NCBI RefSeq assembly: GCF_963675165.1
Contig: NC_087384.1
Coordinates: 2,990,315 to 3,054,314, forward strand
DNA length: 64,000 nucleotides
From: Halichondria panicea
Lineage: Eukaryota; Porifera; Demospongiae; Suberitida; Halichondriidae
Direction: 5' to 3'
Shown here: positions 53,689-63,728 of the stretch, piece by piece
Layout: each line of letters begins with the position of its first letter
Numbering within the stretch: position 1 is the first letter of the stretch
Position numbers and translations under genes: made by a program
Notes under the pieces: model-generated
What the model was told of the DNA's origin: nothing
Databases searched by the model: none
Seen by the model: only the letters and a program-made list of their open reading frames with translations

Positions 53689-55013
53689 ATTAGTAAAACC
53701 AGTAGGTTTTACATAGGATTGGCAGTGGGTTTGCCCGTGTTTAGCAATATTTCAATTATTTTGACTCATGTTCAAACTGTTCTATCTCTGCAGGGAAAGG
53801 CCACATCAAGAAACTGAATGGACAGATAGTTTATTTAGCCTTTTCTCTCTTTGTATCTCTCATTTCATAATCCATGAACGTTTTAACTGTATGAATATTG
53901 TCATTTTAAAAATTGCACTATTTCGACGTTTCTCCCCTCTTTGTCTGACTGACTAAGTAAGTAAGTAAGTGAGTAAGTTTCTTGCCCAGCATTTACTCCA
54001 AGTACAGCCCTCTCCAGGACATTCTGCACAGGGTTTCCAAACGGCTACAACCTGGATTACAAAGCGCTTCTTCAGATTTGCGATTGCTTCCACGAGGCAG
54101 ATGACCTCTCAGTCTCTATTTCTCTTACCTAGACAATTCCGCCATCTTTAATGACTCAGCAATTGCAGATAGGCGTGGCTAAGAAACCGTGCGCCTAAAA
54201 TCAGTGCAGTGCTTTTCCAGAGCCTCAGCCCTGGAGGTGTTGCTTTTCTTCACACTGTTCAGCTCTAGCTCCCTTTCTCTGACAAGCATGCTATATGCAC
54301 TGGCTATATATATCATGCTCTTAAAATGGCTGTCATTTAATACTGATTCACAAATTCAACATAATATCAAGCAATATTACTCCGTATAATTATTAGTCCA
54401 GAGATATTCGAGAAGATATCTGATTAGTCCTGTCTTCTCTTCTTGAACTTCTGTACTGCCTCTTGACGTTCCACTTGTATTGAAAAAGAAAGGGAATCCG
54501 ACTAGAAAAACATTTGCAATGTGAAAAATTGCTAGGATTGGCCAGGGGAACCACAAAAAAGCGTGGAAACAAGAAATTCGACGAGAGCATAACTCCAATC
54601 CGTTACAACGTCATGAACATGTACAATACATAGTATATAGACTGTGTTCCAGGTCCATCTCTACCAGCTTCCATCCACCACATCATTCCATGCAGGTCAC
54701 CAGTACGCATGTTACTACGCATGGATGGACTGTGTGTACATGTTCAGGAACATCAATTCATCACAAATCATCATAATTATATGCGCACATTCCAAAATGG
54801 ATGTATATAATAAAAGGATTGGTCATCACCCCACCAGTAAAAATTGCGTAATTATATTATAATTATTGGCCGGGAAAACAACCAGTACATGTGATTGACG
54901 TTGTAACGGATTGGAGTTATGCTCTCGTCGAATTTCTTGTTTCCACGCTTTTTTGTGGTTCCCCTGGCCAATCCTAGCAATTTTTCACATTGCAAATGTT
55001 TTTCTAGTCGGAT
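53689..55013 (+). repeat. Large direct repeat, copy 2
   Basis: Second copy of 52135-53537 including the foldback element at 54496-55013. It differs by many 3-20 bp deletions and few substitutions. It ends at the foldback terminus, directly next to the pogo-type right end. Confidence 0.85.
54496..55013. mobile_element. Foldback element with ~118-bp arms, copy 2
   Basis: Same termini as 52979-53537; left flank 'aaagaaaggga' is identical in both copies, while the right flanks differ. Confidence 0.8.
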
Positions 55014-55113
55014 AGAGGTAGCATTCCGTGCCAAACCAAATGGCCGGTATATCGAGGTGGCCGTACTTCAGAAAGCCGGAATAGCGAGAGTCTACTGTAG
55101 TTGGTAGTTCGTA

Positions 55114-55915
55114 ACCTTTAAACTTTGCAACAATAATTAGCCTGCTTTTATGTAAGTTAAAATTATGATACTGACACCAATAGATCTAGCTGGCCATCTT
55201 TATATGTAGAGTCTACACATCTAGGTAGGGAGGTAATTTCAAGTCTAATCCCCATGCACCTATATTCCTGGTAGGGGGGGGGGAGCATTATAGAAACAGG
55301 TTTGTGCATGCTATTGTAGAAACAGGTTTTGCATGGCAAATCTTAGATTATATTGAGGCCATTTAAAGTTATGGTTAAAAGATTAGAGGCAGTCTATATA
55401 CAACATGCATTTGCTAACTGATGTAGTCTTTTAAGTTTACTGGCCTCAGACGGCACTAACGTGTGTCCACTATATACAATGTATAAGTAGGGCTTGCCCT
55501 CATCAATGAACGCTTAAGAGAAACAGAATATTTCCTGTCATTAGTTCGTTGCGAAGTTTAAAGATCACGAACTGCCAACTACCAACTACCAACTCCCAAC
55601 TGGCAACTGCAAACTAGGCATTTGGTACGCGGTTGAACTATATATCAAGTAGCAAATGCGAACTACCAACTAGGCATTTGAACTATAAGTATGAACTATC
55701 AACTAGAGTAGCACTCAGGGCCACCGTAGATCTCACTTCGCTCGGAATAATAAGAGTATACCACAACTACATGTACCTTGTGCATAGAGGTGGGAGGTGG
55801 AAATGTAGGCTATAAAAAAGGTTGTAGCAGAAACCACAAGTCTCAACTGTCAATATGTACACACACACTAATCACTGCCCTGCTGCACACGCACGTGCAG
55901 GGGTAACAATAATAG
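55114..55915. other. No gene recognised; inverted heptamer repeats
   Basis: Includes a G9 run near 55277, an adjacent duplication of 'gtagaaacaggttt' (about 55290-55330), and 'ccaactaccaactcccaact' heptamers at 55568-55610, inverted relative to 45645-45730. Confidence 0.5.
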
Positions 55916-56796
55916 CTAGTATCTAACAATGTTCTTAGTCAGCTTTTGTCTTGTCCACTGCTCTTCAATGCCCTGAAGGAAGTCTGATCGCACTAGCTTG
56001 CCCCGATACTTACAGTATGGTCCACCCACCACTGCCCCCTCAGGGTAATTAGCGTCTTCATCAACACGGAGGTACACGCCCTCACATGGCCCATCGTAGA
56101 ATGCACTGGGAGTATCAAGCCACATCCGTACCTGTGTGGAAGCAGAGTAGCTCAGGGGTTCACAATTAAGAGCTACAGTGTACTACTGCAGTACTGTTAT
56201 AGCACTGGCTGTACTTGTGCATGCAACAATGCACCCACATCATCTCTTCCAGAAAGAGTGGTCTCTGCAATTTGTCTAACCACAGGAATGGTAGTGTCTT
56301 TTAACCGTCTGTTTCTCTCCCGCCAACTGTAAAACTTCCCTTCTTTGAAACTGTACAAATCAAATGCCATAAAGTATCCAGGGAGTCTAGTATAGTGAAT
56401 CGAGTGTTTTGCATACAACCATTCACCAAACAAGATGTTTTTTCCAGAATCTAATATATCGTATAGCTCTCCCGAATGTTCCGACAGCCATGAGTCCAGG
56501 GTAGAAAATTGCCTATGTGTTTGTGAGTTCACAAAATGTGATCTGTTTTGTACACAGATTTCCATATTTTCTCCCAGCGATATACCAAGGTTTGCACCGT
56601 CCACTTTCTCCTCCATGGCAACAAGGATCTTGGTAGCCGGTTTGCCCTGCTTTCTCTGGGCTGGTGTATAGAACATGTTCTCCTGCCCAGAATCCATAAG
56701 CAGGTCATCTCTGGATACTCCAGTACCTCCAGCTCCAGCATTGAACAGGTGCTTGGTCCTGGGAAACTTAAACACTTCTACTCTTTGGGTTGCCAT
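55916..56796 (-). CDS. RNA ligase family protein (Rnl2-like nucleotidyltransferase), two exons
   Basis: Exon 1 is 56796-56215 (194 codons) and exon 2 is 56131-55916 (71 codons plus stop), joined across a 93-bp GT-AG intron in phase 0; total 265 residues. Motif I EEKVDGANLGIS has the likely adenylated Lys at residue 64 (KVDG 64-67). NRSHFVNSQTH (about 84-94) and NILFGEWLYAKHSIHY (about 119-134) match the middle motifs, AFDLYSF the third, CEGVYLRVDE (210-219) motif IV, and KYRGKLVRSDF with K235 and K239 motif V. This is the covalent nucleotidyltransferase fold of T4 Rnl2-type RNA ligases, short and without an extra C-terminal domain. The substrate is unknown. The N-terminal 'KFPRTKHLF' block is usual for this subgroup. 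No lesion seen; the frame and splice sites are intact, unlike nearly everything else in the window. Confidence 0.85.
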
Positions 56797-56929
56797 TTCT
56801 GAGTCTACGGTCAGTCGAGCCAGCTATAGCGCTATTTATAGGCTCTAGATTCTAGCTAAAATTAATTGGCTCTTTGTACGTACATGGTGGCATGACTGGA
56901 AACCACTCCCTTCGCTCTGGTATACCGAG

Positions 56930-57352
56930 GGAAGTTGAGATCACGTGCAAAAATATCTCTAAATGTGCTGAGTCGGCGCTATTTTTGTGTTTAGTCAGCA
57001 GTTTCATAGATAGCTACTGGATCGACATCAAGAAAATTCGCAGTGACTGACTTTTCCTCACTCTAAGCTGTACAACATTGATCACTGCACCTGCTTATGA
57101 GTTAAAATCTCAACTAAGGTTTCTCCTGGCCAAAGTACTAGATCTACGGAGATGAGACTTGTCTTCCTGGATTAAACTAGCCTCGAGACCAGGCCGTTTA
57201 ATCGGCCTGGATTCGAGGCTAGGATTAAACAGGAGTCTGGCGTGTAGGTGCTCCTCTGGATCTTCTACTCCTCAGCTCTAACTCCTAAACTGCTGACTAG
57301 ACACAAAAAAAGCGCCGACTCAGAGCTATTTTTGCACGTGATCTCAACTTCC
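56930..57352. mobile_element. MITE with ~60-bp TIRs, upstream of the RNA ligase gene
   Basis: GGAAGTTGAGATCACGTGCA at both ends in inverse orientation, with homology continuing through 'gagtcggcgct' and 'ttttgtgt.tagtcagcagtt'. A strong central hairpin lies at 57178-57221. It starts 134 bp upstream of the ligase start codon, so it could influence that promoter. Confidence 0.8.
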
Positions 57353-57549
57353 TTCTAACCTCCTCTGAATCATAGCTGCCTAGTGATGTCTTATGGGTGC
57401 ATGTACAGCAAGACCAGAGGAGGTCCGACAGGCGCGGTGCAGCTCAAGTAATTAGCCTCCGAGTACTCTCAGCAAAAACATACGACGTGGGTGGTGCGTG
57501 GGCGGATAATTATTGTTAATTGCCTGAGCTGCACTGTGCCTATCATACC

Positions 57550-58090
57550 TCCTCTTTTTTTTTTTCTTTTTTTTTATCCAAAATAATAGCATGTAAGGTA
57601 GTGCATATATACAGGGGAATATATGCACTACAATGAAAGGTGGAGGGTACAGAAAATAAAGAGGATTAAGGGTACATACAAAGGTTCAGTTTATTGGTGG
57701 AGGTGGGTCTCCGAGATCACCAGGTCAAGATCTAAAGGGGTGTCCACTTGACGATCTGGACCCTCTGATGGCTTGGATCGATGAGCGAAGGAGGGAAAAG
57801 GTTAGTCGGCAACGGAACCAGCATAGTGTGCTGCTGTATGATTGGTCCCATTTAGATGCTAACATCGAAGCGAGTCTCTTGTAGAAGGTGGTTGCTTCAC
57901 AAGCTAAGCCTCCTGTTGCAGAGAGGACTAATGGGGAAAAGAAGGCCCTTTTCTTTATTTGCTCATGCTTGCGGTAGACTGTTTGAGGCTCGGTGTGTCT
58001 GTTGGATGCAGCGTGTGGGTTAAATACCCTGACATCAAAATAAGTTCTTTCAAAGGAGCCATCCCATACTCCATTGCTCTGCAGCAAGAC
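57550..58090 (-). pseudogene. Non-LTR retroelement copy A, C-terminal nuclease-like domain with A-rich tail
   Basis: The minus frame 58087-57725 reads NGVWDGSFERTYFDVRVFNP, HAASNRHTEPQTVYRKHEQI, LVLSATGGLACEATTFYKRL and LRSSIQAIRGSRSSSGHP. This matches the C-terminal ~110 residues of copy B's family. FDVRVFNP resembles the D-x-V strand of PD-(D/E)XK folds (restriction-like endonuclease of some non-LTR elements). A 3' UTR ends in an A-rich tract (minus strand; plus 57553-57577). 5'-truncated. Confidence 0.6.
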
Positions 58091-58224
58091 GCTACTGCTG
58101 AGTCAGCAAAAATGAAAAGCGAGGCTGAGAATGCGCAAAAACACCCCGGGGTAGATCATAGACAGTAGATATGGGTAGATGCACCCGTACCCCTAAGTAA
58201 ACACCTACACACTCTGACACCACA

Positions 58225-60700
58225 CCTACATGTTGTTGTTTTTTGTTTTTTTTGTGGGGTAAAAATAATTATTAGAGGAAAGGCATGTATATAGTGACAA
58301 GGGTACGCGTAAAATAGTAGATAGTTAATATTAATTACTGTCCTGTGAGATGGGATTCTGCTGAGATCAGGTCAATCTCAATGGGTGTCCTGGCTGCATG
58401 TCCCACCGACGATCTAGCACCTCTAATTGCTTGGATGGCTGAGCGTAGGAGGGAGAAAGTTAGGCGACATCTTAGCCAGCATAGAGTTTTATTGTAGGTG
58501 ATGTCCCATTTCTGGGCAAGTAGTGAGCTCAGGCGTTTGTAGAAGAGTGATGCTTCTACGTCATAAAACTAACGGTGTGAAAGAGGAATGTTCAACTTCC
58601 TGGACTCTTTGCTGATAAGCCTGTTTCTTCTCCAGTTCGTGTTTTCTGTATGTTGCTGCATGTGACTGGTTTCTGTTGGAGGGCTCTCACATCAAAGTAT
58701 GTTTTTTGGAATCTTCCCCCCCCAGACACCATTGGCCGAGCTATCCAAACGTGCGTTTTCTTGGCTGTTCGCTGAGGCCCCATTGAGTTGGTCCGCACTC
58801 ACAGGTTGTAGGTTGGGCTCCACACACACTTCATTGCATACTTCCGTGAGAAGGGATGCTGTGGTATCTCTTATTTCGTTATGCCTTAACGTAGGAAACC
58901 CTCCTTTGGCACAGGAGAGGGCATGCTCCACATTGAAATTTTTGCCACAATCGTATTTGGAGGGCAAGCGAGTTGGGGTCCACCCATAGCGTAGTGCCAG
59001 GGCATCTTGGAAGGCCGACTTGTGTAGTGTGAATCCATGTTCCGATAGTGGGAGAACCGTGAGCCAAGTGGAGGCTCCTTTTGTCTTGGATAGCTCCACT
59101 GCCTTCTGGAGCCCGTCCGGTAGCTGTTGATGTAAAGAGGCTGCTTCTTCTTCTTGTCTGTTCCTGTTGTCCTTACTGACTTCTCTTTTCTTCAGTTGCT
59201 GGTCACGGACTCCATATTCATTTTCTTGAGCTAGGATGTGCAGTGAGGGATGAGGTGACTGTGAGAGAGTGGTGCAGTTCCTTGTCCGCTAGCTTGGAGG
59301 GGATAGTTATTGCTAGTCCGCCGAGCCGAGCCGGTAGAGCGTATAGGTCGCATTCAACACTCCCGTAATGGCTGGTATCAGTTTAGTTCGAAGTGTGTTA
59401 TCCAGTGGGACTAATAGGTGGCTCAAGTTGGGTACGACCCGGCTGAGGTATGTCCATTTACTTAGGAGGCCATGGGTAATGGCTGAGTAGGCGGCATGTG
59501 GTTGCGACTTTGCTATGTTGCTGAGGGTATTGATACTAGATGACTACAGTTGTACCTTAGTGTTCACGTAGTATTCAGCAATGTATTCATGGGAGCCATC
59601 GCTGCACCTAGGTAAGGTCTGCCTTCTGGCGTGACGTTGACTCCAGACCCAGCGAAGATGTTGGTGGCTCGGTCATGGTGGTTTTCCTTTGCAGGTTTTA
59701 GACGGATTAGGGAAGTAACCAAAGGCGCTAGGCAGGACCTATTGCTGCTAATTTGTTCCACCAATCATGTAACTGCCCAATTGTCCCTATTGCCGCAGAG
59801 TCGTCCGCATACCAGACCTGTTTGCAGAGTCCATCCAGTTTCCTAATGATAGGGATAGTTGCTAGTCCGTACATAGGCATGGCCAGGGGGTCTCCTTGTG
59901 CAGAGATACAAAAGAAAGGGGATTGGAAACAAAATTTTTACGAAATTTTTGCGTGAAGCATTCCGCGTTATAGGGCGTGGCTAAAACTACAAAGGATTAT
60001 ATTTATAGTTAGCATGCTCATTACCAGTCTTGACTGCTCTACAATGTGCTGTACATAGAAACAGTGAAATTGATCATTTTTAATGTTGATTTTTCTAAAA
60101 AGTAAAGAGAATTTAGCTTTAAAAAGTCGACTAAGCCATGCAGCCACTATTACTAGACAAATAAATGCTATGCAAGAAGAAATAGCCTTTACTATGAAGT
60201 CGTAGGAGGGACAGGCCCGTGGCGTGTCTAAAAGTATACTAAAGCAGTTTGAAGGACTATACTGCAAACGTTTATGAACAGTACAGCTTATTTATAGCAT
60301 GAAGCCATTCTATGTAGCACTTAGATACATAATAACCAAGTCAAGCAATGTCCTTTGCTGTTTTGACTTCACAGGAGGGACAGAGAAAAGTTGACATAGA
60401 GTAATTCAAGCTAAACTCAAAAAAATTGGAAACAGAGTAAAGACAACGGACTTAGAGCTTGTCAGTGGTATAAGCTTACTTCTCTCAAGTATCTTCCAGG
60501 CCCTGAGTGATCTCTAGTGGATAGGAGAGCTAGAAACCAGGGATACAAAACTTTTCCATGTAATTATTTGCGAGCGCAATAATTACACGGAGTGCTTCAC
60601 CGGATGTCAGTCCTTTTACATAGGGCGTGGGCGGTCGTTTCCAATCCCCTTTCTTTTGTATCTCTGCCTTGTGTAGTACTAGCCTCTACACAGGCTCTCC
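58225..60700 (-). pseudogene. Non-LTR retroelement copy B: RT, CCHC and REL-like domain, split by a MITE
   Basis: From 60700 the minus strand encodes EASTTQ up to the MITE and continues after it with GDPLAMPMYGLATIPIIRKL, then VWYADDSAAIGTIGQLHDWW (RT catalytic YADD, about 59800), NHHDRATNIFAGSGVNVTPE (59700-59620), YAAYSAITHGLLSKWTYLSR (about 59480), then 59099-58699: GASTWLTVLPLSEHGFTLHK, ALRYGWTPTRLPSKYDCGKN, FNVEHALSCAKGGFPTLRHN (Cys/His cluster) and ARLDSSANGVWGG (PD-like Asp). After a frame change come YFDVRAL and the tail down to 58340. An A-rich 3' tail is at 58228-58255 (plus-strand T). It belongs to an RT lineage with a C-terminal nuclease-like domain; the exact clade is unknown to me. 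Confidence 0.65.
59901..60666. mobile_element. hAT-like MITE family H, copy 3 (complete), inside RT
   Basis: Perfect 30-bp TIRs beginning CAGAGATACAAAAGAAAGGG. Flanked by CCTTGTG direct repeats (59894-59900 and 60667-60673). Removing the MITE and one repeat restores an RT reading frame (EASTTQ-GDPLA), which fixes both borders and the 7-bp target duplication. 766 bp; relatives at 35287-35875 and 43628-43876. Confidence 0.9.
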
Positions 60701-60833
60701 TTTTTCTGTTCTTTATCACAATCGTTCAATAAGATAAAATACTGTATTATTCGTTCAATGAGATAAAATACGGTATTAATTGGAGGAATAAAGAAAGAAA
60801 TAGACGTAAAGTTAGGAAAAAGGAGAGCCTGTA
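60690..60833. repeat. Small inverted repeat
   Basis: 'aggctctcctttttctg' and 'ggaaaaaggagagcct' face each other around an AT-rich 110 bp with an internal 'gttcaataagataaaatac' duplication. It truncates copy B of the retroelement. Confidence 0.65.
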
Positions 60834-60835
60834 TC

Positions 60836-61580
60836 GGGAAGTCGCGTGAGGGTAGAAGGGTGGTAGAAGGGTGAAAATGAGCGTGGGCATACTGAGCTAG
60901 AGATGTTGGACTGCCCACGCAGAGGTCTACGACTAGTAAAACTTTGCCTGCTGCAAGCTGGACATGGACTTGGAACTGGAAGTTTGCAAGCACTATAGCT
61001 AGCTCTATACCTTAGGCTTAGCTAGATGATCTACTAGTCTAGATTGTGTGTTTAGATTCTATCACTATTACCTTTTCTTGTGTCTTTCTACATGCTATAG
61101 TAGAATAGCTTAGTCATCATTATCATATAGCAGGTAGCTACTGCCACCAGAGCTGGCCACGCTGGTTCTCTGATCTGACTTGCAGCACAGCTTGGTGGTT
61201 GTCTCAGTGCAGTACAGTACAGTCTTACTCGGAATGCGTGGGAGAATACCTTACGTCACGATTGTGGGCTACATATCGCCCACGTTCATAAAAATCCTTG
61301 TGGATCACGCGATTTCCCAAACCAGGCCTTACGTTTTCTTAACTGTACGCCCATTTCTTTCTTTGCTGCCTCACTATGTCTTTCTTATGTTTATGGATGA
61401 ACAGTGACAACAGCAAGAAAAAGTAAGGCCTGGGAACGAGGCTAGTGTAGTACCTTCTTATGTACATGTATACGGCGGAGCCACGCCCAACTAAGATCCA
61501 TCAGAGCTCTTGTCAGTCAAGATCTAGCTAGCTGGATCTATAAAGTCTAGTAGATCTACATTGTAGAAGTCTGCTCCATT
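60836..61580. other. No gene recognised upstream of the Ttd14-like gene
   Basis: Includes an imperfect inverted pair 'ccaggccttacgttttct' (61322) and 'agaaaaagtaaggcctgg' (61415-61433). No promoter motif is obvious directly before 61581. Confidence 0.4.
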
Positions 61581-63728
61581 ATGTCTGAAGAGGATACCAT
61601 TAGATCTAGTTGTGAGAGGCGTGATAGCAAGAGGGAGAGTGTGCTTTACAAAGTGGTGCTCACTGGAGGTTAATGCCAGATGATGAATCAATTAATATAT
61701 TAATAGAGTCATGTATTTAATACCAAATATGACAGCTGAAGGGCTTATACTTTATATAAACACATAGGTCCCTGTGCTGGCAAAACAACAACTGTTGCGA
61801 GGCTGCGAACATTTTTTGAGAACCTTGGATGGAAGGTGTGTAGATCTCAGAGCCTATCTGGTTTGCCCTAACTTCGTAAATTGTATACTATGTGTACGAG
61901 CGATATGACCATTCTTCGTTTTTAGGATATCTTTTATAAATACTTTTGGCCACTCCAAGTGATACTCTGGTTTCTGGTCCACCGCCCGCATCAGATTTTA
62001 TTCTTGGATTTCTATCTCATTATTGGATTTCTATCTTATTATTTCTACTACGCATGCGCAGAATGGTCCATGTGGTACAAAATAGTGTGATAATGATATA
62101 TTCATTTGCAAAATAATGAGATTCATAAGGTGAAATTGATAATGACATAATGAGAAAAGCCGCCCGCCCGCATGCAATTAGAAAAACTTCAGGACCAGAA
62201 ACCAGAGTATTACTTGGAGTGGCCTTACAGTATGTTGTACAATTATTGAGGGGCTGGTGAAAAGGTTTAGGTGTTTGTAACAACAAGTTGTAGGTACGTG
62301 TACGTGTAAATACTGAGGATATGCCAAGTTGACATAATTATCTGGACTAACATAGAAAGTAGAAAACCTTCGGCGTTACTTGACGTTTTAGTGAGTCTAC
62401 AGCCTCGAATCAAAGCCGCGTGTACATCTAGCTAGGCCAACATTCAGGTTCGAGCTTTTAACTTCTTAGCTTTTGCTCACTTTTATTCAACACAACGAAG
62501 CTTTAACATCAAAATCTACCAAATTTAAAACTACTACCTTGTTATTAATTTTTCCATGGTACAAACACAGTGTTATCCATCCCGGTGAGTAGACTCAGAA
62601 TACAGACAGACAGACAGACAGACTGACCGGCTACTATAACCCGTTGTGCCGCGGGTTAACTAGATCTAACTAGGGGAATGCTGGGAGCATTGTGTGGGGC
62701 GAGCCTAGACTTAGTGAAGAGAAGTTGTAGTGGGCAGTGATCACTTGTCCGATCGACTTGCTGTTTCCCAAACGTCTCTCTAACTGCAATTATCTCTTCC
62801 TCTTCAATTCCAACCTTTTGAGACAGACGAGCTTCTGTCTCATTAGCTCCTACTTGTTCAAACTTCCCTTAGCCTTGCCGGCCAGCAGGTGGTGTCTTTG
62901 ATATGGCATAGGGAATGCCATTGCCTTAGTTGTTGAGCTGTATCAGTTTCATCCGGTTAGAAATATTAATGTCTTGCTCATAATTATGATTGTTTAATAC
63001 TGATCGTTAGAAAATGCAGCAATCGTCACGTTAAAAAGTTTGAATTGACCGTGGGACATACAGGCAGGCGGATATAAAAAGACGGACAGACGGATGTCCG
63101 GTCGCTGAGCTTCTCTGCAGTATTCGCTACTCAGGCTCGTCCCAATGTTTATGATGCAATCCAAGCATTATAATTATTGACTACCGTATAACGGGTAATT
63201 TTCGTGAGGTAAAAATTCGTTCAACTCGTGGTTTTCGTGAGTAAAAATTTCGTTTAGTCTCATGGCCTGCACTACGTTCCGCTAAGCCACGCCTACCTTA
63301 AAATTTCGTGGAGGTCAGCTTGCCCACGAAAATTACCCGCTATACGGTATGTGCACTACAAGGACAAACTATGATAACTACAAAATAAATGTCCGCTGGA
63401 TCAAAGTGTGCATGAAACATTGTAAAAGTGATTGCAATATGTAGAGACTTTGTTTTCATTGCACAGGTGTATACTGTACCTGAAGCTGCTACGATTCTGC
63501 TTGGGTAAGAAATGCAGACTAACTATTTAATAGTCTAAGACTAGAAACTTCTTTATTTCAGAGGTGGTGTGAAGTATTCTGAAGTGAGCCCTATTCAAGC
63601 TCAAGAATTTAATCGTAATATTCTCAAGACAATTCTTCAATTGGAGACTACTTTCTTTGAGATGGCTGCCGAGGACAAGAGGAATGTGATTGTAGTGTGT
63701 GACAGGGGCACTTACGACCCCTCAGCCT
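61581..63728 (+). CDS. Ttd14-like P-loop NTPase, 5' four exons (continues past the window)
   Basis: Exons 61581-61668, 61768-61835, 63467-63504 and 63562-63728 join in phase with GT-AG borders. The product begins [20 protein letters not shown], then [20 protein letters not shown] (Walker A, GGPCAGKT), [57 protein letters not shown] and [15 protein letters not shown] (Walker B-like VVCDRG), ending at a GTAAGT donor. This matches the N-terminal AAA_28/NadR-like domain of Ttd14 (TRP translocation defect 14), a nucleotide- and phosphoinositide-binding trafficking protein in flies; the CYTH-like C-terminal domain would lie beyond 64000. Intron 2 (1.6 kb) hosts two MITEs and an R1 fragment. The frame is intact. 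Confidence 0.85.
61948..62224. mobile_element. MITE in intron 2 of the Ttd14-like gene
   Basis: TIRs GGCCACTCCAAGTGATACTC and inverse GGCCACTCCAAGTAATACTC; 33 bp with one mismatch. 277 bp, with 'cgcccgc' blocks behind each TIR. Target duplication not clear. Confidence 0.85.
62395..62540 (-). repeat. Dispersed repeat R1, fragment in intron 2
   Basis: Inverse of the R1 5' part: 'agcttttgctc', 'cgaagctttaacatcaaaat' correspond to 7760-7825. Confidence 0.6.
62602..62624. repeat. (ACAG)n microsatellite
   Basis: Five to six 'acag' units. A similar 'caggcaggcgg...agacggacagacgg' tract is at about 63061-63095. Confidence 0.85.
63182..63349. mobile_element. 168-bp MITE (TACCGTATARCGGGTAATTT)
   Basis: Inverted TACCGTATAACGGGTAATTT and TACCGTATAGCGGGTAATTT, 24/25 over the full arm, with internal 'aaaattcgt' repeats. 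It sits 118 bp upstream of exon 3, within the intron. Confidence 0.85.

Larger units (their letters stand above)
45733..55097. mobile_element. Possible pogo/Tigger-type element, 9.4 kb with nested insertions
   Basis: Left CAGTAGACTCTCGTTAATCC and right inverse CAGTAGACTCTCGCTATTCC, each bounded by TA. Both ends share a subterminal 'ggtggccgtacttc'. The flanks on both sides belong to the same agttgg array, which supports a single insertion. The interior holds piggyBac copy E, a non-LTR element, foldback hairpins, a Crypton-like pseudogene and a large direct duplication. No pogo transposase was seen, so it may be a small element inflated by later insertions. Confidence 0.5.

Noticed and set aside
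52135-55013. The 1.5-kb direct repeats as LTRs of one element
   Set aside because: The spacer between them is only about 150 bp, there is no primer site or TG/CA terminus, and each contains an internal foldback element.
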